Assembly (NCBI GenBank): GCA_964477035.1
Contig: CAYZCW010000006.1
Span: 62,001-126,000 of the forward strand
Length of the DNA: 64,000 bases
DNA from: SLSG01 sp964477035
GTDB taxonomy: Bacteria > Bacteroidota > Bacteroidia > Bacteroidales > UBA7960
Direction of reading: 5' to 3'
A program made the translations under genes and the position numbers. The notes below the pieces were generated by a model. That model was not told where the DNA came from. It saw nothing but the letters and a program-made list of their open reading frames with translations, and did not search any database. This document shows, in pieces, positions 42,231 through 51,000 of this stretch; positions within the stretch are counted from its first letter, which is position 1, and every line of letters starts with the position of its first letter.

Positions 42231-43457
42231 ATGGGAAAAGGGAGGGAGTCCAAGCCGCATATCGGCATCTTCGGCCGCCGCAACAACGGCAAGAGTTCGT
42301 TCATCAATGCCCTGTCCGGACAGGATATCGCCATTGTTTCGGATACGCCGGGAACCACCACAGACCCGGTTCGCAAGTCGATGGAAATTCCCGGGATCGG
42401 TCCGGCCATTCTCGTGGATACCGCCGGCATCGATGACAGCGGGGAGCTGGGGACGAAACGTATTGGCCGGACACTGTCTGCCTTGAAAACGGTGGATCTG
42501 GCCATTCTGCTTTTAACGGCGAACAGGTTTGCAGACGAGGAAAAAGGGCTGGTGGAGGCCTTCCGGGAGCAGGATGTCCCTTTCGTGGTGATACACAACA
42601 AGTCCGACCTGCAGCCCCTGGATCCCTCATTGAAAAAAATGCTGTCGGATCAGTATGGGGCGGAGGCCGCCGATTTCTGCGCAACCCATCCGACGAATGT
42701 GGAAGAGATCATTGCCCTGTTGCAGCGCACCATGCCTGAAACGGCTTTCCGGGCCACAAGCCTGCTGGGGGACCTGCTGTCATACGGAGACCTGGTGCTT
42801 CTCATTACGCCCATCGATACGGAGGCTCCCGAGGGACGGCTCATCCTGCCCCAGGTACAGGCCATACGAGATATCCTGGATAACGACTGCATCGCCGTGG
42901 TGGCCAAGGAAAGGGAGGTGGATGCCCTCCTCCGGCAGCTCCGGCCCCGTCCCAGCCTGGCCGTTACGGACAGCCAGGTGTTTCTCCGGGCCGATGCCTC
43001 CGTTCCGAAGGATGTTCCGCTGACCAGCTTCAGCATCATGCTGGCACGCCACAAAGGCGATTTTGAAAATTACCTGAAAGGGACCCCGAAAATTGCTGAA
43101 CTAAAAGATGGCGACCGTGTTTTATTGTTGGAGTCCTGCACCCATCATGTGGCCTGTGATGACATCGGCCGGGTCAAGATTCCCCGCTGGATGAGCAGCC
43201 ATACCGGGAAGAAACTGGCGTTTGACGTGGTGGCAGGCCTTTCTGAGCTGCCGCGCCCGGTGACCGATTACGCCCTGGTCGTTCAGTGCGGGGGATGCAT
43301 GATCACGCGCAAACAAATCATCAACCGGCTGAAACCGGCCGTGAAGGCAGGGGTGCCAGTCACCAACTACGGGATGGCCATTGCCTGGATGCACGGGATT
43401 TACCACCGCGCCGTGGCGCCCTTCACCAAATCCGGGGATGCGGGTGATTACCTGTAA
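42231..43457 (+). CDS. hydF: [FeFe]-hydrogenase maturation GTPase HydF
   Basis: 408 residues, standard for HydF. The N-terminal GTPase domain has P-loop GRRNNGKSS (15-23), DTAGIDD and NKSD. A dimerisation domain follows, then the C-terminal iron-sulfur domain with Cys303/His305 (SCTHH) and Cys353/Cys356 (QCGGC). HydF is the scaffold on which the 2Fe subcluster of the hydrogenase active site is assembled before transfer to the hydrogenase. The start is fixed by the promoter and by the family N-terminus. hydE follows after 22 bases. The radical-SAM partner HydG and the hydrogenase itself are not in the window. Confidence 0.94.
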   Translation: MGKGRESKPHIGIFGRRNNGKSSFINALSGQDIAIVSDTPGTTTDPVRKSMEIPGIGPAILVDTAGIDDSGELGTKRIGRTLSALKTVDLAILLLTANRFADEEKGLVEAFREQDVPFVVIHNKSDLQPLDPSLKKMLSDQYGAEAADFCATHPTNVEEIIALLQRTMPETAFRATSLLGDLLSYGDLVLLITPIDTEAPEGRLILPQVQAIRDILDNDCIAVVAKEREVDALLRQLRPRPSLAVTDSQVFLRADASVPKDVPLTSFSIMLARHKGDFENYLKGTPKIAELKDGDRVLLLESCTHHVACDDIGRVKIPRWMSSHTGKKLAFDVVAGLSELPRPVTDYALVVQCGGCMITRKQIINRLKPAVKAGVPVTNYGMAIAWMHGIYHRAVAPFTKSGDAGDYL

Positions 43458-43479
43458 CCCGCCAAGGAGTCAACAGCCC

Positions 43480-44658
43480 ATGGAGGACAAGATCAAACAC
43501 ATACTCGGGAAAGAAAACTTCAGCAAGCAGGACCTGGTGGTCCTGCTGGAGGCGGAAGGGGAAGGGCGCAGGCTCCTGTTTGAGAAATCGGCTGCCGTCA
43601 AGGAACAACACGTCGGGAACAAGGTGTATTACCGCGGACTGGTCGAGTTTTCCAATCTTTGCGGCAAGAATTGCTATTACTGCGGGATCCGGGCGGGAAA
43701 CAAATCCGCCCACCGCTATGAGGCCACCGAAGAGGAGGTCATGGAAGCCGCTGCCTATGCCTGGAGGAACCGTTTCGGAAGCATGGTGATCCAGGCCGGG
43801 GAGCGCAGCGGGGCAAGGTTCGTGGACCGCATCGAAAGACTGGTCAGGCAGATCAAAAAGATGAGCGGGGGGGAGCTTGGCATTACCCTTTCCCTGGGCG
43901 AACAAAGCGAGGAGACCTACCGGCGTTGGTTTGATGCCGGTGCCCACCGCTACCTGCTGCGCATTGAAGTGTCGAACCCCGCACTGTACCCGACATTCCA
44001 TCCCGCCAACAAGACCCACGATTACCACGCCAGGCTGGAATGCCTGCACCTATTGCGCAAGGTGGGTTACCAGGTGGGCTCGGGAGTGATGATCGGCCTG
44101 CCTTTCCAGACCGTGGAAGACCTGGCCGACGACCTGCTGTTTTTTCGAAAACATGACATCGACATGGTGGGCATGGGCCCCTACATCGAACATGTACACA
44201 CCCCGCTTTACCGGCACCGGGACCGCCTGCTCCCGAAAATGGAGCGCTTTTACCTGAGTCTGAAAATGGTGGCTGTTCTGCGCATCCTGATGAAAGACAT
44301 CAACATTGCCGCCACCACGGCCATGCAGGCCATCGACCCGCTGGGTCGCGAAAAGGCCGTCAAGGTGGGTGCCAACATCATCATGCCCAACCTGACCCCC
44401 ACCAAGTATCGTGAGGATTATCTCCTGTATGAGGACAAACCCTGCACGGATGAAGATGCTGAAGAATGCAAGCGCTGCCTGGAGGCACGCATCCACATGG
44501 CCGGGGCGGAGGTTGGCTACGGAGAGTGGGGCGATTCAAAACACTTTCAGAATCGCCAGCCGGAGGATGTGGACCCGCCAGGCAGTCCCCCGGAGGCAGC
44601 CCCCCGCGGCCACCCGGAATCTGCAAACCCATCCGACAAAAACCCCAACACCCACTAG
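43480..44658 (+). CDS. hydE: [FeFe]-hydrogenase maturation radical-SAM protein HydE
   Basis: 392 residues. The radical-SAM CxxxCxxC motif is CGKNCYYC (Cys61, Cys65, Cys68), followed by GIRAGNK, then a BATS-type C-terminal half (MPNLTPTKYREDYLLYEDK). HydE acts on an iron-cysteine intermediate during assembly of the hydrogenase H-cluster. The ATG at 43480 has AAGGAG 11 bases upstream; the frame from 43381 overlaps hydF and is rejected. After the conserved GYGEWGDSKHF there is a tail of about 36 residues rich in Pro, Asn and Gly. It ends inside a CCA-type repeat and may be a by-product of repeat insertion. Confidence 0.93.
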   Translation: MEDKIKHILGKENFSKQDLVVLLEAEGEGRRLLFEKSAAVKEQHVGNKVYYRGLVEFSNLCGKNCYYCGIRAGNKSAHRYEATEEEVMEAAAYAWRNRFGSMVIQAGERSGARFVDRIERLVRQIKKMSGGELGITLSLGEQSEETYRRWFDAGAHRYLLRIEVSNPALYPTFHPANKTHDYHARLECLHLLRKVGYQVGSGVMIGLPFQTVEDLADDLLFFRKHDIDMVGMGPYIEHVHTPLYRHRDRLLPKMERFYLSLKMVAVLRILMKDINIAATTAMQAIDPLGREKAVKVGANIIMPNLTPTKYREDYLLYEDKPCTDEDAEECKRCLEARIHMAGAEVGYGEWGDSKHFQNRQPEDVDPPGSPPEAAPRGHPESANPSDKNPNTH

Positions 44659-44711
44659 CCAATAGCCACCAGCCAATAACCAATAACCAAAAGCCAATAA
44701 CCAACCCCAAC
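44641..44711 (+). repeat. CCAATAGCCA-type repeat between hydE and the flavodiiron gene
   Basis: Irregular units (CCACTAGCC, AATAGCCACC, AGCCAATAACC, AAAAGCCAATAACC) run from the hydE 3' end, including its TAG stop, to 10 bases before the next ATG. Sequence matches the repeat at 5738-5865 in unit and in orientation relative to the downstream gene. Confidence 0.65.
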
Positions 44712-44721
44712 TTCCCCCGTC

Positions 44722-45957
44722 ATGGCACAAAAAAAAGACCCCAAAAGACCCGATACCGAAGTGCTGGACATTGCACAAGGCGTGAAATGGATCGGCATCC
44801 TTGATTACGACATCGTGACCTTCGACGTGGTCATGGAAACGGTGTACGGCACCACCTACAACTCCTACTTTGTAGAAGGGAAGGACAAAAAAGCCGTCAT
44901 CGAGACCTCCAAGGCGGCGTTTTGGGATACCTACCTGGACAAGCTCCGCAGGGTCACGGATCCGGCGGAGCTCGATTACATCATCCTGAATCACACGGAG
45001 CCGGATCACAGCGGAAACCTCGGGCGCCTGCTGGAGCTGGCACCTGAAGCCACTGTGGTGGGCAGCCGCCTGGCCTTGCAGTACCTGAAGGATTTTCTGG
45101 GCCGGGATTTCAAACACCGGATCGCCAGGGACGGGGACACCCTGGACCTGGGAGGCAGGACATTGCGCTTTGTTTCGGCCCCCAACCTGCACTGGCCCGA
45201 CAGCATGTATACCTACCTGGAGGAGGACAAGCTGCTATTTACCTGCGATTCTTTCGGCTGCCATTACTGCCATCACAAAATGTTCGATGACCAGGTAGGT
45301 GATTTCAGTGAGGCCTTCAAATATTATTTTGATGTCATCCTCAAGCCCTTCAGCAAGTTCATGATCAAGGCCATTGAAAAGATACGCCCCCTGGAGATCA
45401 GGGGGGTGCTTCCCGGCCACGGTCCCTTGCTCCTGAACGGCTGGCGCAAATGGGTGGACCTGTCGGAGGCGTATGCCCGGGAAGCCCTTCAGACCCCACA
45501 GGAAGATCATGTCTTCATCCCTTACGTGTCCGCTTACCACAATACCGGGCAGATGGCCGGGGCCATCGCAGAGGGAATCAAAAGCACCGGGGATTTCACG
45601 GTGGAGGTCTGTGATGTCGAAACCATGCCGCTTGGCGACCTTGACGAACGGGTTGCCAGGAGCCAGGCCGTCATCGTGGGTTGCCCGACCATCAACCAGA
45701 ATATCCTGCTCCCCATCTACCGCTTGTTCGCCGTAATCAGTCCGATCCGGGACCGCGGCAAGATTGGCGGCGCATTCGGGTCTTATGGCTGGAGCGGGGA
45801 GGCGGGAAGGCTGATTACCGGCAACCTGGCCAATTTGAAGCTGCAGGTGCAGGGGGAGGGGGTGTTCATCAAGTTCTCCCCCCATGAGGACGAATTCAGG
45901 CAGTGCTACGAATACGGCCAATCCATAGGGGAGGCACTCCGGATACAAAAAAAATGA
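44722..45957 (+). CDS. Flavodiiron protein (FprA/ROO type)
   Basis: 411 residues, class A flavodiiron protein. The N-terminal metallo-beta-lactamase domain carries the full diiron ligand set: His91, Glu93, Asp95, His96 (HTEPDH), His157, Asp176 and His233 (PGHGP). The C-terminal flavodoxin domain (about 260-400) begins IPYVSAYHNTGQM. These soluble enzymes reduce O2 to water or NO to N2O using electrons from rubredoxin or F420 systems. Placement directly after hydF-hydE suggests protection of oxygen-sensitive hydrogenase or its maturases, which is inference. A CCA-type repeat fills its leader. Confidence 0.94.
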   Translation: MAQKKDPKRPDTEVLDIAQGVKWIGILDYDIVTFDVVMETVYGTTYNSYFVEGKDKKAVIETSKAAFWDTYLDKLRRVTDPAELDYIILNHTEPDHSGNLGRLLELAPEATVVGSRLALQYLKDFLGRDFKHRIARDGDTLDLGGRTLRFVSAPNLHWPDSMYTYLEEDKLLFTCDSFGCHYCHHKMFDDQVGDFSEAFKYYFDVILKPFSKFMIKAIEKIRPLEIRGVLPGHGPLLLNGWRKWVDLSEAYAREALQTPQEDHVFIPYVSAYHNTGQMAGAIAEGIKSTGDFTVEVCDVETMPLGDLDERVARSQAVIVGCPTINQNILLPIYRLFAVISPIRDRGKIGGAFGSYGWSGEAGRLITGNLANLKLQVQGEGVFIKFSPHEDEFRQCYEYGQSIGEALRIQKK

Positions 45958-45961
45958 GGTG

Positions 45962-46891
45962 ATGGGCGTAAGAAAGGAGGCCGGCAACAGCCAGGTCCGA
46001 CAGAGGGGATTTTTGCTGCCAGCCCTGGCCGGGCTGGTGATGCTGCTGACATCCTCCTGTGCCGCGGAGCGCCGGCTGGCGGCCGAATTCGTCGTCAGGG
46101 AAGACAACATCCATGTGCTGTTGCTGCCCCCTCCCGGCCTGATCAAGACATTCCGGCCCGGAGCGGATGCAGCCGGGGAGGAACTGGCAGGCGGTGAAGA
46201 GCGGGCGGGCCGTCCGGAGACCACAGGGGAAGGTCCGGACCTGGCCGTCGCTCCCCGGTTTCTGGAAGGGCTTAACGATTCGGCTTTTGTGGATTACTAC
46301 CTGCGGTCCCTGAAGTATCATCTGGAAAACCTGCAGATACGTGTGTACGGAGAGGAAGACCTGGATCACTTCCTGCAGCGTGACGGGAATGCGTACATAT
46401 TTTCCATGGCACAGGTGGAGTTGCTGGAGTTTCCGGATGATTTCACCGACCTGGCAGCCATTGACACGGTCGTTTACCGGGTGGACCTTCCCCGGACCAA
46501 CCTGGAGCTTAGTTCCTGGTTCGAATTCAGCCCGGTCAACGACCAGCAGCGGCCCATGGAGGTCCTTTACAGCATGCAGAGCACGAGCGATTTTTTTGAA
46601 GGGCGGTTTGTCTATTCCCCCGTGAGTGGCCAGGTAACTTACAGGAAGACATCCTTTCTTCTGGAGACTGCGGATGTGTATGACCTGGCCTATTTTGCCG
46701 GGGAAAAGAATGCAGCTTACCTTTTCGACTACCTGATGAACCGCCATGTCCGGAGCCAGCTGCGTCCGGGCAAAAAACCGCCGCCCTATCTCCAGTATGA
46801 TGTCCGGGAGCACGCCATCCGGCGTGCCTACAACGACCGCTTCATCGTCATCAGCCCGGAGCAGGAGGAGTCGTCCGGTTCCCGGGAATAG
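45962..46891 (+). CDS. Lipoprotein of unknown function
   Basis: 309 residues. The ATG at 45962 lies 4 bases after the flavodiiron stop, with GAGGT just upstream; a GTG at 45959 is an alternative. Lipobox LTSSC at Cys33. A low-complexity Gly/Glu stretch at about 65-85 precedes a soluble domain with no motif I recognise. Segments such as WFEFSPVNDQQRP and VTYRKTSFLLETADVYDL suggest a beta-rich fold. Tight spacing suggests co-transcription with the flavodiiron gene. It converges on tsaD. Confidence 0.75.
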   Translation: MGVRKEAGNSQVRQRGFLLPALAGLVMLLTSSCAAERRLAAEFVVREDNIHVLLLPPPGLIKTFRPGADAAGEELAGGEERAGRPETTGEGPDLAVAPRFLEGLNDSAFVDYYLRSLKYHLENLQIRVYGEEDLDHFLQRDGNAYIFSMAQVELLEFPDDFTDLAAIDTVVYRVDLPRTNLELSSWFEFSPVNDQQRPMEVLYSMQSTSDFFEGRFVYSPVSGQVTYRKTSFLLETADVYDLAYFAGEKNAAYLFDYLMNRHVRSQLRPGKKPPPYLQYDVREHAIRRAYNDRFIVISPEQEESSGSRE

Positions 46892-46977
46892 GCTGCCGGA
46901 TTGGTCCCCTGACGGAGATGGTCCGCCGGGGATCCCCTTGCCGGGAACGATCCTCCGGGAGTCCCCCTGCCGCTGGT

Positions 46978-47994
46978 TTATTCGTTGTAACGGGTGAACG
47001 GACTGATCGACTGGGCGGCAAATTCCCCTCTCAGGTATTTTAAGTACCCGGTGATGGCCACCATGGCGGCGTTATCGGTACAGTATGCGAATTTCGGAAT
47101 GTATACCTCCCAGTGGCCGGCTGCCTCTTCTGCCATCACCGCGTTCCTCAGACCGGAGTTGGCGCTGACACCTCCCGCGATGGCGATTCGATGGATGCCG
47201 GTTTTTTCCGAGGCTTTCCGGAGTTGCTTCATGAGGATCTGAACGATGGCGTGCTGTATGGAGGCGGCCAGGTCTTCTTCGTGATGCCGGATAAACCCCG
47301 GATCCTCCTTCAGGCGGTCCCTTACAAGATACAGGAACGATGTCTTCAGGCCGCTGAAACTGAAATCCAGGCCGGGCACGGAGGGGTGCGGAAAGTCAAA
47401 GGCCCTGGGGTTCCCCTTTGCGGCCAGGCGGTCGATCAGGGGTCCCCCGGGGTAGGGCAGTCCCATGATCTTGGCGGCCTTGTCGAAGGCCTCTCCGGCC
47501 GCATCATCGATTGTCTGTCCGATCAGTTCCATGTCGAAATAATCCCGCACCATCATGATCTGGGTGTGCCCGCCGGATACGGTCAGGCAGAGAAAGGGGA
47601 AGGACGGGGTCTTTGGGTGGGCATCATCCTCGATGAACAAAGCCAGCACATGGGCGTGCATGTGGTTGACCTCCAGCAGGGGAATGCCCAGGGAAAAGGC
47701 AAATGTCTTGGCAAAGGACGCCCCGACCAGCAGCGAGCCCAGCAATCCGGGCCCATTGGTGAAAGCCACGGCCGTCAGCTGATTTTTTTTTACATTTGCT
47801 TTGCGCAGCGCCTGGTCGATGACCGGCACGATGTGTTGCTGGTGGGCACGGGATGCCAGTTCCGGGACGACGCCGCCAAAATCCCTGTGAACATCTTGAT
47901 TTGCAATGATGTTGGCAAGGATTTTGCGGTCTTTGATGACGGCCGCGGAGGTGTCGTCGCAGGATGATTCGATGCCCAGGATGATGGTGCTCAT
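46978..47994 (-). CDS. tsaD: tRNA N6-adenosine threonylcarbamoyltransferase TsaD
   Basis: 338 residues, normal for TsaD. It transfers threonylcarbamoyl to A37 of ANN-decoding tRNAs. Motifs: GIESSCDDTSAA, NGPGLLGSLLVG, metal-binding NHMHAH, LTVSGGHTQ, DDAAGEAFDK, AGGVSANSGLR, CTDNAAM. Divergent from tamB, with only about 40-65 bases between them; this gene order is frequent in Bacteroidota. A -7-like TACCTTTA lies at 48027-48034. Confidence 0.97.
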   Translation of the reverse strand: MSTIILGIESSCDDTSAAVIKDRKILANIIANQDVHRDFGGVVPELASRAHQQHIVPVIDQALRKANVKKNQLTAVAFTNGPGLLGSLLVGASFAKTFAFSLGIPLLEVNHMHAHVLALFIEDDAHPKTPSFPFLCLTVSGGHTQIMMVRDYFDMELIGQTIDDAAGEAFDKAAKIMGLPYPGGPLIDRLAAKGNPRAFDFPHPSVPGLDFSFSGLKTSFLYLVRDRLKEDPGFIRHHEEDLAASIQHAIVQILMKQLRKASEKTGIHRIAIAGGVSANSGLRNAVMAEEAAGHWEVYIPKFAYCTDNAAMVAITGYLKYLRGEFAAQSISPFTRYNE

Positions 47995-48018
47995 GGAATG
48001 CTGTAAGGCTTTTTCTAA

Positions 48019-48026
48019 AAGGAGGG
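48019..48026 (+). promoter_or_regulatory. Strong ribosome binding site upstream of tamB
   Basis: AAGGAGGG is a near-perfect Shine-Dalgarno. It is 7 bases before an ATC codon at 48034 and 34 bases before the first GTG at 48061. An SD this strong is unusual for this genome and argues for initiation at or near 48034. Confidence 0.5.
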
Positions 48027-48034
48027 TAAAGGTA
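48027..48034 (-). promoter_or_regulatory. Candidate -7 element of tsaD
   Basis: TACCTTTA on the minus strand has one mismatch to TAnnTTTG and is 33 bases upstream of the tsaD start. It overlaps the tamB initiation region. Confidence 0.35.
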
Positions 48035-48060
48035 TCAAAAAATCGCTGAAGATTTTACTG

Positions 48061-51000
48061 GTGGTGGTGGGCTTTTTGGTCATCTGGCCGGCCTTTACCT
48101 ATACCGTGCTTCGCAGCAGCAGGGTGCAGACCTTTCTTGCCCGGAGCGTCGCCGCCTACCTCTCCCGGGAACTTGACACCCGAATCGGCATCGAGGGGGT
48201 GAATGTCTCCCGCAGGATGCATATCGTGCTGGAAGGGGTTTCAGTGGATGACCGTGCCCGGCAGCCAATGATCCGGGCTGCCCGCATGGTATTTGACCTG
48301 GGGCCCGTATCAGTCCGCAACCGGCATCTGACCATCAATAAGCTCATGCTGGAAGATGCCCTGCTACACCTGGAGCGCCCGGCAAATGGGGAGCCTTTGA
48401 ATATCAGGTTTTTATGGGATTATTTCTCGTCGGATGGGTCTGCCCGGGATGAACGCAGGTCGTGGAACCTGACCTCCAAATCCGTTGTCCTGACCAATGC
48501 GTCCTTTACCTGGGAGGATCCCGGCCTGGCCACCGGCGCCCCTGGCTTTGACCCGGGGCTGATCAGGATCCACGACCTCGACCTGGAGGTGAGCGATGTG
48601 TTCCTGGACGGTGAGGCCCTGACGCTGGTCCTGGGACGAATGGCCTTTACGGACAGCAAGGGTTTCGAGCTCAGACAGCTCTCGGGGCAGTTGTCTGTTT
48701 CTCCCCGTTCGGCCCGTCTGGCCGAGCTCCTGCTGCGCTCCGGCGGATCTCTTTTGTCGCTGGATCTTGCCCTGGAGTACGGGGGCTATGAAGCCCTGGA
48801 GGATTTCTTTCATCAGGTTGATATCCATTTGGATATCAAGCAATCCCGTCTGGACCTGGAAGAGTTGGGTTATTTTTTGCCGCCGCTCCGGGGAATGGAT
48901 GATCCCGTCATCCTGAGGGGACGCCTGCACGGCAGGGGGGCCGAACTGACCGGGTCCGGATTCTATTTGTCCTATCAGGAGCAAAGCACATTCCGGGGAG
49001 GCTTTCAGGTAAACGGGCTGCCCCATATGGAGGACATCTTTTTTGATTTTTATGCCGAGGATTTCCAGACCACCATGGAAGACCTGGCCGGGATCCGGCT
49101 GCCTGTGGCCGCGAAAAGCAAATCCCTGGTCATTCCCGAAACGGTCATGAACCTGGACAGGGTCTCCTTCAGGGGGCGTTTGTATGGCCATCCAGGGAAT
49201 GTGACTGCCTTCGGGACCTTCGACACCAGCCTGGGGGCCCTCTCCACCAACCTGGTCCTTAGCCGCGTTCCTGACAGCCCGCTGACGGCTTACAACGGAC
49301 GCCTGAGCACGGATGGTTTTGATCTGGGGCGCTTTCTGGATGAACCGGAAAAACTGGGTTCCGTGAGCCTGCAGGCCGGGATTCAGGGAGAAGGCCTGAG
49401 CCTGGCCACCGTCAACATGATGATCGACGGAACGATCCAGGCCCTGGAGTTATCAGGCTATGAATACCAGCAGATTACCATCGCGGGAGAGCTGAGCAAC
49501 CAAAGCTTCAACGGGTCCCTCCTGGTCAACGATGACAATCTTTACCTGGATTTTCTGGGAATGATCAACATGGAGGAAGACACGCCCGTGTTTGATTTCC
49601 GGGCCATGGTGGACAGGGCCAACCTGACCCGGCTGAACCTGTACCAGCGCGATCCGGAGGCGGAGTCGCTGCTCAGCACATCCATTGTCATGAATGCCCG
49701 GGGTGCCGGCCTCTCCAGCATGCAGGGACTTTTTGACATCCAGTCTGTTCGTTATGTGGAACAGGGCCTTCCCATCGCAGAAAGGCCATTTCAGCGGGAG
49801 TACCAAAGCGGACTGATCCGCCTGTCCAGTACCCTGCTGGCCGAAGACCACCACATCCTTCATATCCGGTCCGACTTTCTGGATGCGGACCTGAATGGGA
49901 AGATTCGCTTCGAGGCACTGGGGGAAGCCGTCAGGGGAGTTCTTGCCGGTTTCATGCCATCCTACTACAATGGCGGGCAGGAAACGGCCGCCGGCAACCT
50001 TCCGGAGCAGGACTTCGAGATCGACATCCGGTTCAAGGACACCTCGGTTTTGTCTGACCTGTTCTTTCCTCAGGTCCGTTTCTCGGAAGGGGCGGAGTTG
50101 GGAATGCGCCTGGATGCGGCCGGCAACGACCTGCAGGTCAGTGGCCGGGCGGAGCAGTTTACCCTGATGGGCAACCGTTTTGTGAACTGGGTCCTGGATG
50201 CTGGCCGGAAGGAGGACAGGCTGGTGCTCGACAGCCGCAGTGAGCGGCTGATGTTTTCAGACAGTCTCTTTGTGGAGGGCTTTGACCTGACGGGTACCCT
50301 GGCTTACGACACCCTGCTGCTGGTTGCCGGCTGGGAGCCCCTGGCCCTGGGCGGGGGCAGTTCCGGAAGCATCGGGTTGATGGCGGAATTTCTCGGCCGG
50401 GAGCATGCCCGGATTCGGTTTTTGCCATCCAGGGCCGTCATCAGGGAGGAGGAGTGGCAGGTGAACGCCGGCAACGAAATTTCCCTGGACAGGGATCGGC
50501 TGGTAGTTCATGACCTGATGTTTTTCAGCGGCGAGCAGTTTGTTAAGGTCGACGGCCTGTTCAGTCCCGATCCTTCCGACAGGGTGGAAGTCTCCTTCCG
50601 GGAGTTCGATTTTGCCAACCTGAACCTGCTGATCCGGGCCCGTAATATGGACTTTGAGGGCATCATCAATGGTTCGGTCCTGATGACCGGATTGTACCAG
50701 CCCGGGGGCATTGAGGGGGGGCTGACGGTCGGGGATTTCGCCTTCAACCAGGTTCTTCTGGGAGACCTCAGCCTGGCGGGGCAATGGGAAGAGGATGCCG
50801 GGGGGTTCGCCCTGGCCGCCGAGCTGGTCAATAGCAAGGACGGTGAGACGGTCCGGCCCCTCACCGTCTCGGGTCATTATTATCCCGGCCGGCGGGAGGA
50901 CAATTACGACTTCGATCTGCTGCTTCAGGACCTGGATCTTGCCATCTGGAGCCGCTACATGGAGAATTTCACCCCGGGTTTTCACGGAATGGCGAGCGGC

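Noticed and set aside
46892..46977. Possible bidirectional terminator between the lipoprotein gene and tsaD
   Set aside because: Several short GC palindromes such as GGGGATCCCC occur, but none gives a convincing stem with T-runs.
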